A stretch of 28,784 nt of DNA, taken from a virus. The translations under genes were made by a program, and so were the position numbers. The notes under the pieces are model-generated. The model searched no databases and had not been told where the DNA came from. It worked only from the letters and a program-made list of their open reading frames with translations. Numbering within the stretch: position 1 is the stretch's first letter; each line of letters opens with the position of its first letter. The stretch spans positions 1 to 28,784 of IMG/VR virus record IMGVR_UViG_3300041583_000260; one strand, 5' to 3'. Of the stretch, positions 24,582 to 28,784 are shown piece by piece.

Positions 24582-24908
24582 TCATTTCTTTGGATATGGT
24601 ATTTGTAGTTCATCACAACGAGTACCCGCTGGGTCATCACTACCCTTGCCATAATAGGTAGAGTCAATATTTCTACGGCTTACAATCATATAAAACTCTG
24701 CATATGGCAACCATGCTGCGTATAGTCCTGTTGGACCTGACATTTCTGTTATTACTTCCCAGATATCAATGTCTTCTATGTTGAGTTCCCTCGAATAATC
24801 CCAGGAGTCTGAGCTGGGTAACTGTAAGAATGGAGAATCCATCCAATTCTCATCAAAGTACTCTTCTGTACCTTTAAGAATCATTTCTGTTGTTTTAAAT
24901 CTAGGCAT
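24582..24908 (-). CDS. Conserved-looking phage protein of unknown function
   Basis: In this 108-aa acidic protein an N-terminal charged part (FKTTEMILKGTEEYFDENWM) is followed by an IWEVITEMSGPTGLYAAWLP segment, YAEFYMIVSR, and a C-terminal part rich in Asp/Gly with a CDELQIPYPKK end. I do not recognise the family. It differs from its neighbours: it is globular and helical-looking with many aromatic residues instead of a repetitive beta fibre, so it may be a chaperone or adaptor for the preceding poly-glycine adhesin, with which it overlaps by 8 nt. In T4-like phages adhesins with poly-glycine domains are encoded beside assembly helpers; the parallel is only suggestive. Confidence 0.7.
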   Translation of the reverse strand: MPRFKTTEMILKGTEEYFDENWMDSPFLQLPSSDSWDYSRELNIEDIDIWEVITEMSGPTGLYAAWLPYAEFYMIVSRRNIDSTYYGKGSDDPAGTRCDELQIPYPKK

Positions 24909-25746
24909 ATGGGTATCTTATCACAACTATACCAGACCCACCGGACCCGCCTCCAAAATCAGTTGGGGTGTACGCTCCACCTCCTCCACCCCCACCAGTA
25001 TTAATAATTCCTGATGCGCCGACGGAGCTTCCACTTCCCGCGCCGCCGCCGCCGAGCCCCCCTGAGTAACTGGTACATACACCATTAGCTCCACCACCAC
25101 CACCGCCTGAGTAATATTGTGATGTTCCAGAAATTGAATTTTGCAAACCAACACCACCCAGGTATCCACTTACGGGCAAACCACCTGCACCCCCACCACC
25201 GCCGCCAATGCGGTAAGACCCGCAGGTTGTTGATGAAGATACAGAACCATTAAATCCTTGTCCAGCAGTTCCAGATCCTGCTGAATTTGCGGCGTTTGTT
25301 GTAGCTCCACCGCCAGAACCCCCAGACGAACCATTTGTCGCCCATCCTCCTCCTCCGCCTCCTCCAGTTGGGGATATTCCAGAAAAAGATGATGATAATC
25401 CAACAGATCCAGTCAATCTTGGTGAGTTTGGCGCTCCTGCGCCTCCATTTCCAACAACAACGCTATATGATGTTCCTATTACTGAAGTAGATCCTCCAAG
25501 AAGACCTCCTGCTCCGCCTCCGCCGCCCATGGTAGTTCCACCGCCTCCGCCGCCCGAAACCACTAAATACTCTAAAAGAACATTTGGAGGTGCATATAAG
25601 ATATTAACTTGCCCAGAAGTTGTAAAAATATGAGTTTTATATCCTCCACTAACACTTACTAATCCACCGATGGCATCAATAAATGTTTTTAAACCTTCGT
25701 CAGGATTACTTATTCTTTTACTAACAAAATATCTTTGAACACTCAT
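24901..25746 (-). CDS. Poly-glycine domain adhesin-like tail protein
   Basis: In this 281-aa protein an N-terminal 50-residue part (VQRYFVSKRISNPDEGLKTF) is followed by YKTHIFTTSGQVNI and LLEYLVVSGGGGGG, the entry of the glycine-rich domain found in many phage tip proteins. About ten GGGGG-type tracts alternate with short variable segments (residues about 65-275). It ends GSGGSGIVVIRYPYA. In S16-type gp38 adhesins similar tracts pack as polyglycine-II helices and the loops between them bind the receptor. It overlaps the next and previous genes by 8 nt and 4 nt, so it is part of a tightly coupled set (26299 to 24582). The receptor is unknown. Confidence 0.78.
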   Translation of the reverse strand: MSVQRYFVSKRISNPDEGLKTFIDAIGGLVSVSGGYKTHIFTTSGQVNILYAPPNVLLEYLVVSGGGGGGTTMGGGGGAGGLLGGSTSVIGTSYSVVVGNGGAGAPNSPRLTGSVGLSSSFSGISPTGGGGGGGWATNGSSGGSGGGATTNAANSAGSGTAGQGFNGSVSSSTTCGSYRIGGGGGGAGGLPVSGYLGGVGLQNSISGTSQYYSGGGGGGANGVCTSYSGGLGGGGAGSGSSVGASGIINTGGGGGGGAYTPTDFGGGSGGSGIVVIRYPYA

Positions 25747-26087
25747 GACATAAACATCCTTTGCGAAATCACTATTTGATCAGAATCTACTTCAACGGAA
25801 CCGGAACTACCCGCAATAATCCAAGCAGTTCCATTATATACCTTAAGTATGGGGTTATTCGCAACAGTGCTATCAATCCAAAGATCGCTAGAGATTGGAG
25901 AAACTGGTTCAGATGCTGAATAAGAAATATTTCTTTGATATGAAGATAATGTTGCCGATAGCTGTGCGGAAGTTACGATATTTACATCTATATAAAGGTT
26001 CCAAGCATCACCGTCCCAAATCCAAGATGTACCTTCAAATGAAAATTGTTGGTCTACTGTTGGGCTATCTGGAAAGTTTATAGCCAT
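25743..26087 (-). CDS. Small tail fibre-like protein with 'SPxxxQxFxxxGxxWxWDG' module
   Basis: In this 114-aa protein the start MAINFPDSPTVDQQFSFEGT with SWIWDGDAWNLY is a module found at the N-terminus of many phage fibre proteins. A short helical linker (TSAQLSATLSSYQRN) leads to a second module, ASEPVSPISSDLWIDSTVAN with ILKVYNGTAWI, again a common fibre unit. It is coupled at both ends: 1-nt TAATG overlap with the upstream Mtd-N-like gene and 4-nt ATGA overlap with the poly-glycine gene. It probably links the adhesin to the tail. Function is inferred from the modules and the coupling. Confidence 0.7.
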   Translation of the reverse strand: MAINFPDSPTVDQQFSFEGTSWIWDGDAWNLYIDVNIVTSAQLSATLSSYQRNISYSASEPVSPISSDLWIDSTVANNPILKVYNGTAWIIAGSSGSVEVDSDQIVISQRMFMS

Positions 26088-26299
26088 TAGGACCTGCCAA
26101 ACAAGAAAAATGGATCAAAATCTGATGCATTTGGACCAATAATTCCACCATACTGTAAGCTTGACCATGAGGAAGATCCATTTCCTAACTTAAACTTTCC
26201 TGTATCTGTTTCTACTCCTAGCTCCCCTGAAGCTATAATTGGGTTATTTTCAGACCAGTTTGAAGCAGTATCTCTTCTTAGTTGAATAACAATTGCCAT
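26087..26299 (-). CDS. Mtd-N-like small tail protein (copy 1)
   Basis: This 70-aa protein begins MAIVIQLRRDTASNWSENNP followed by IIASGELGVETDTGKFKLGN. This 'RRxTxxxWxxxNPIxxxGExgxetDTxxxKxGdG' pattern is that of the N-terminal domain of the major tropism determinant (Mtd) family and of many phage fibres, where it attaches and trimerises. Here the protein is almost nothing but this domain. It is about half identical by eye to the 65-aa protein at 26318-26515, so a tandem duplication is likely. The ATG is exactly 6 nt after TATAAT (AGG context). The short C-terminus ends FDPFFLFGRS. Confidence 0.75.
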   Translation of the reverse strand: MAIVIQLRRDTASNWSENNPIIASGELGVETDTGKFKLGNGSSSWSSLQYGGIIGPNASDFDPFFLFGRS

Positions 26300-26305
26300 A
26301 ATTTA

Positions 26306-26311
26306 ATTATA
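26306..26311 (-). promoter_or_regulatory. -10 box six nt before an ATG
   Basis: The minus strand reads AGG TATAAT, TAAATT, ATG (26299). It lacks the TGN triplet but has the same spacing as the other leaderless candidates. Confidence 0.5.
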
Positions 26312-26317
26312 CCTCAT

Positions 26318-26515
26318 CTAAAAAAATCCAACAAAGGAGCTTGTTTGGTCTCCTTGTGTAAATGCATAGGGTAAAGAGTTATAGTTTGATGCACCATCAC
26401 CTATTTTTACTTGATTTGTATCTGTTTCTATAACCATTTCTCCAGAATATATAATTGGGTTTTCAGAAGACCACTCAGATTTGGTTGCTCTTCTAAATTG
26501 TATTAAGATTGCCAC
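26318..26515 (-). CDS. Mtd-N-like small tail protein (copy 2), GTG start
   Basis: This 65-aa protein begins MAILIQFRRATKSEWSSENP and IIYSGEMVIETDTNQVKIGD, the same domain as copy 1. The start codon is GTG at 26515 and overlaps the preceding TAG stop (TAGTG), so translation depends on coupling to the 127-aa gene. The end SSFVGFF parallels the FFLFGRS end of copy 1. As a free-standing 65-residue domain it may serve as a capping or joining unit between fibre proteins instead of carrying a receptor domain itself. Identity to copy 1 is clear by eye; the role is inferred. Confidence 0.72.
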   Translation of the reverse strand: MAILIQFRRATKSEWSSENPIIYSGEMVIETDTNQVKIGDGASNYNSLPYAFTQGDQTSSFVGFF

Positions 26516-26898
26516 TACGTTGCCCCCCCTCCATCAATACCAGTAACTCCTCCATAAATACTATTAGACATACCCCCATCATAATTTCCTGTTGGACTAA
26601 TAGTTGCAGACCCGATTTCTATCCATTGATTTGATGATCCATCTTCGTAGTATACATAAGTTCTAGCATTTGATGATCTATACCAAAGTTGTCCACTTGT
26701 TGGTGATTCTGGTGCACTATCGCTTACAATAAGGGCTCCACCACCTCCACCACCTCCAGCAAGTGGTGACCAGGATGATCCATCATAAACCTTTAATTCG
26801 GAATCAACAGTATTAAAGTAAATTTCACCAGAGGTTCCTGACGCAGGATCTGATGAAAGGTTTACAACTCTCTGTGTACTAAGAAGTCTTGTGGTCAT
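26515..26898 (-). CDS. Small tail fibre-like protein with Gly tract
   Basis: This 127-aa protein opens with VVNLSSDPASGTSGEIYFNT followed by LKVYDGSSW, the same module as the start of the 402-aa fibre protein (LSSDPSTGNFEGRIYYNT, LKVYHGSVW). A poly-glycine hinge (GGGGGGG near residue 74) leads to a second module, SAPESPTSGQLWYRSSNART, and a Gly-rich end. The ATG at 26898 stands exactly 6 nt after TATAAT, just behind the hairpin that closes the 402-aa gene. It appears to be a short derivative of a fibre N-terminal domain, likely part of the tail tip complex. Confidence 0.72.
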   Translation of the reverse strand: MTTRLLSTQRVVNLSSDPASGTSGEIYFNTVDSELKVYDGSSWSPLAGGGGGGGALIVSDSAPESPTSGQLWYRSSNARTYVYYEDGSSNQWIEIGSATISPTGNYDGGMSNSIYGGVTGIDGGGAT

Positions 26899-26904
26899 AT
26901 TTAC

Positions 26905-26910
26905 ATTATA
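26905..26910 (-). promoter_or_regulatory. -10 box six nt before an ATG
   Basis: The minus strand reads AGG TATAAT, GTAAAT, ATG (26898), immediately downstream of a hairpin. It may restart transcription for the four-to-five gene adhesin set down to 24582. Confidence 0.5.
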
Positions 26911-26925
26911 CCTTTCTTGATTAGT

Positions 26926-26955
26926 GGGGGTAGGTAATTTTACAGCCCTACCCCC
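26926..26955 (-). terminator. Hairpin terminator or attenuator after the 402-aa fibre gene
   Basis: The minus strand reads GGGGGTAGG, a 12-nt loop, CCTACCCCC: a 9-bp perfect GC-rich stem 11 nt after the gene's stop, with T-rich sequence before it but no clear T tract after it. Confidence 0.6.
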
Positions 26956-26966
26956 AAAAAATCAAA

Positions 26967-28175
26967 TTATCCTATTACTACTACTCTGTATGCATTGCTG
27001 CTTGGAGCAACGGTAAATGAAACTGTCACAGTGTTTGTATCTGTTCTGACAACATCTGTCTCAACAGTATCGTAAGAAGCATTATCATAAATATTTACAA
27101 TAACATCTTTTGTTCCTAAATTGTGAGAAACTGCAAACGATGTATTTGCTCCATTTCCAACATCTGCAGAAAACTTATCTGTTTTATCTGATTGAAGATT
27201 AGATATATCACTTTCATTTGTAGAAACTCTATCGCTTAAAGCAGAAATATCACTAGCGTTTGCTGCACCATCACTAGCATTTGTCAATACATCTGACTGA
27301 AGTGTTGAAATATCTCCTTCATTTGCAGATACACGATCAGCGAGCGCGTTGACGTCTCCAGAATTACCAATGACAGCATATGTTGATCCATCATTGCTCA
27401 GTTCCCAAACATCTGTAGTTTCATTGTATCTAATTGCTACAGTTGGGTCGGATCCTCTGTTAATTTCAATACCAGCATTTTCTGTAGCAGAACCTGTAGC
27501 ATTTGAGTTTAAGGTAATAATATTGTCAGCAAGAAGAATCTGTTCGGTATTTACCGTTGTTGTTGTTCCTGAAATAGTAAGGTCTCCATCAACAATAAGG
27601 TCTCCACTAACCGTAAGGTCATTTGGAGTAACCATATTTGATGGAAGACTCAAAGTTACAGAAGCACCTTCTCCAGTTCCACTAACATCGATTTCATTTG
27701 CTGTTCCAGAGACTGATTCAACATAGTTTCCAGTTGTGTCTGTTCCAAGTTCCACGCTATTAGCAGCAACTGTTGTTGTTATATTAATAGCAGATGAGCC
27801 ATCAAAGTTTGCCGTACCAGTTACATCACCACTAAGCTCAATTTCTCTTGTTGTTGCGAGCTTTGTTGCCGTATCAGCTTTTCCTGTAACATCACCTACA
27901 AGGTTTGCATGAATTTCATCTGGTAGTCCGACTGTTGCAACTCCAGATGCATCTACTGAGACAGTTACCTCATTTGTTGTTCCTTGGACATCTGTTACAG
28001 CACCTACATAGGTCCATACAGAGCCATGATAAACCTTAAGAAGTCCATCTGCTGTATTGTAATAAATTCGTCCTTCAAAATTACCAGTAGACGGGTCACT
28101 GGAAAGTTTTTCAAAGGTACCATTTAAAATTTGATTACCCGCTAAATCAATATGAGTAAGAATTTTTTTTGCCAT
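26967..28175 (-). CDS. Tail fibre protein (402 aa) with coiled-coil and fibre C-terminal domain
   Basis: Domains in order: N-terminal LSSDPSTGNFEGRIYYNT module (residues 24-60); beta repeats with LSGDVTG and FDGSSAINITTTVAANSVEL (about 85-145); SGDLIVDGDLTISGTTTTVN and DNIITLNSNATGSATENAGI (190-236), with RGSDPTVAIRYNETTDVWEL at 240-259, a module known from T4-like cyanophage fibres; two 17-residue copies of a coiled-coil unit (279-295 and 314-330, period 35); and a C-terminal domain with SFAVSHNLGTKDVIVNIYDN. It is preceded by a strong AAAGGAGATGAG site and followed by a hairpin. It is probably a trimeric fibre that contacts the host. Confidence 0.85.
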   Translation of the reverse strand: MAKKILTHIDLAGNQILNGTFEKLSSDPSTGNFEGRIYYNTADGLLKVYHGSVWTYVGAVTDVQGTTNEVTVSVDASGVATVGLPDEIHANLVGDVTGKADTATKLATTREIELSGDVTGTANFDGSSAINITTTVAANSVELGTDTTGNYVESVSGTANEIDVSGTGEGASVTLSLPSNMVTPNDLTVSGDLIVDGDLTISGTTTTVNTEQILLADNIITLNSNATGSATENAGIEINRGSDPTVAIRYNETTDVWELSNDGSTYAVIGNSGDVNALADRVSANEGDISTLQSDVLTNASDGAANASDISALSDRVSTNESDISNLQSDKTDKFSADVGNGANTSFAVSHNLGTKDVIVNIYDNASYDTVETDVVRTDTNTVTVSFTVAPSSNAYRVVVIG

Positions 28176-28193
28176 ATAAAACTCATCTCCTTT

Positions 28194-28619
28194 CTAAGAT
28201 AAGTAAGCCGATCCTGATATTGGAATTGAAAATGTTGCTTCTATATGGCTAATGTTAATATAAACATAGCTTCCTTCAACAACATTTCCTTCATTATCGA
28301 CTACAGTTATGTTTGGAATAAAACTCAAACTATGAGCAATATCCCAGATAGCGGAAGGAGTGTCTTGATTATATATCTGACCAAGATTTTCTGGATCAGA
28401 TGCTACTAAGGTAACTCCTTCTCCCCAACCACTATCTGTTTTTGGACCAAAGAGTTTAGCAGTACTTGTATTTATATACTGATCTCCAATTAGTCCTATT
28501 ACCGAAGAAGGATTTGAATTCCCCGATAAAACTTGTATCCCCCTTGAACCTTGAGGACCAGAATCAGAAAGAAGTATTGATACGTTCGAGTCTTCTACTA
28601 TTATTTCTGATCTTGACAT
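28194..28619 (-). CDS. Small tail fibre-like protein with collagen-like turn (module copy A, second gene)
   Basis: In this 141-aa protein, after a beta strand N-terminus come GPQGSRG, SGNSNPSS, and GDQYINTSTAKLFG, the same order as in the 195-aa protein at 23269-23856. The C-terminal half (AIWDIAHSLSFIPNITVVDN, EGNVVEGSYVYINISHIEAT, GSAYLS) is the 'HxLxxxPxVTVVDxxGxxVxG' domain found at the end of many cyanophage and actinophage fibres. It overlaps the upstream gene by 1 nt (TAATG) and has AGAGGTGA 7 nt before the ATG. With the gene cut by the window edge it forms copy A of a duplicated two-gene module. Confidence 0.75.
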   Translation of the reverse strand: MSRSEIIVEDSNVSILLSDSGPQGSRGIQVLSGNSNPSSVIGLIGDQYINTSTAKLFGPKTDSGWGEGVTLVASDPENLGQIYNQDTPSAIWDIAHSLSFIPNITVVDNEGNVVEGSYVYINISHIEATFSIPISGSAYLS

Positions 28620-28784
28620 TATTTTGTCACCTCTGGGGTAACAATAAATTTTCCTTCAATAATTCTATAAACATCTGTTCCTATTATAAGCTCTAAGTCA
28701 TATACATAATCTTTTGCATAAAAGTTAGCAGTATTTAATGCAGAAATGTTTAAATCTATATTTCCATCACTATCTAAAGAAATA
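28619..28784 (-). CDS. Partial small tail appendage protein (module copy A, first gene)
   Basis: Only the last 54 or so residues are in the window, ending at the TAA at 28621-28619. The visible part (FYAKDYVYDLELIIGTDVYR, then IIEGKFIVTPEVTK) matches the C-terminal half of the 117-aa protein at 23853-24206 (SYFYDISIQDQSDANIVYTL, GNLSVTGDITTP) in strand order and spacing. Its start is beyond the right edge. It is coupled to the next gene through TAATG. Read as an Ig-like baseplate or fibre-linker protein by similarity to its paralogue. Confidence 0.7.
   Translation of the reverse strand, partial: ISLDSDGNIDLNISALNTANFYAKDYVYDLELIIGTDVYRIIEGKFIVTPEVTK

Noticed and set aside
24927-25403. Open frames in other registers of the poly-glycine gene
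   Set aside because: They come from the GGN-repeat composition, which keeps several frames free of stops; they show no start signal or protein pattern.
20184-28784. A diversity-generating retroelement acting on the Mtd-N-like or fibre genes
   Set aside because: No reverse transcriptase, template repeat or C-type lectin variable region was seen in the window.
1-28784. T4-type late promoters (TATAAATA)
   Set aside because: The recurring boxes are TATAAT with TGN upstream and 6-nt spacing to ATG, a better match to a housekeeping-type extended -10.

Overview
The window is a stretch of a tailed-phage (siphovirus-type) genome that codes almost entirely on the minus strand, so transcription runs from high to low coordinates. 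It carries a virion structural and assembly operon with one metabolic gene, a class II (B12-dependent) ribonucleotide reductase. No bacterial chromosomal genes, tRNAs, integrase, CRISPR array or insertion sequence were seen. The DNA is AT-rich. The portal-flanking 122-aa protein, the protease with a Cys-rich segment, the LamG tail protein and the adaptor resemble, from memory, proteins of actinobacteriophages. Together with many apparently leaderless genes, this suggests an actinobacterial host of low GC content, for example freshwater Actinobacteria. That host is an inference.

Layout in transcription order. (1) 28784-20184: an adhesion and tail-fibre module of about fourteen mostly small genes built from recurring parts: collagen-like GPQGxRG turns, Mtd-N-like domains, 'PxSPxxGQxW' beta modules, poly-glycine adhesin domains and T4/cyanophage-like fibre repeats. 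Part of it is a duplicated gene pair. (2) 20068-18119: the ribonucleotide reductase. (3) 18046-14387: a 1219-aa LamG-like tail protein. (4) 14369-9885: the head module, with a small conserved protein, portal, HK97-type protease with a nested scaffold start, and major capsid protein. (5) 9787-6758: the SAP/HeH-like head protein, head-tail adaptor, head closure, HK97-gp10-like and tail-terminator-like proteins. (6) 6684-1: major tail protein, two tail-assembly chaperone frames joined by a canonical -1 slippery heptamer, and the tape measure protein, cut by the window edge after about 1712 residues.

The most striking non-coding signal is a family of about fifteen TATAAT-type boxes on the minus strand in the short gaps between genes, most preceded by TGN (extended -10). 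In six genes the box ends exactly 6 nt before the ATG, the geometry expected for leaderless mRNAs. The others have a leader with a Shine-Dalgarno sequence. GC-rich hairpins follow the major capsid, major tail, RNR and 402-aa fibre genes. The operon therefore looks like a series of small promoter and attenuator units, not one long transcript. No terminase or lysis gene is in the window, and no gap between genes exceeds about 115 bp.
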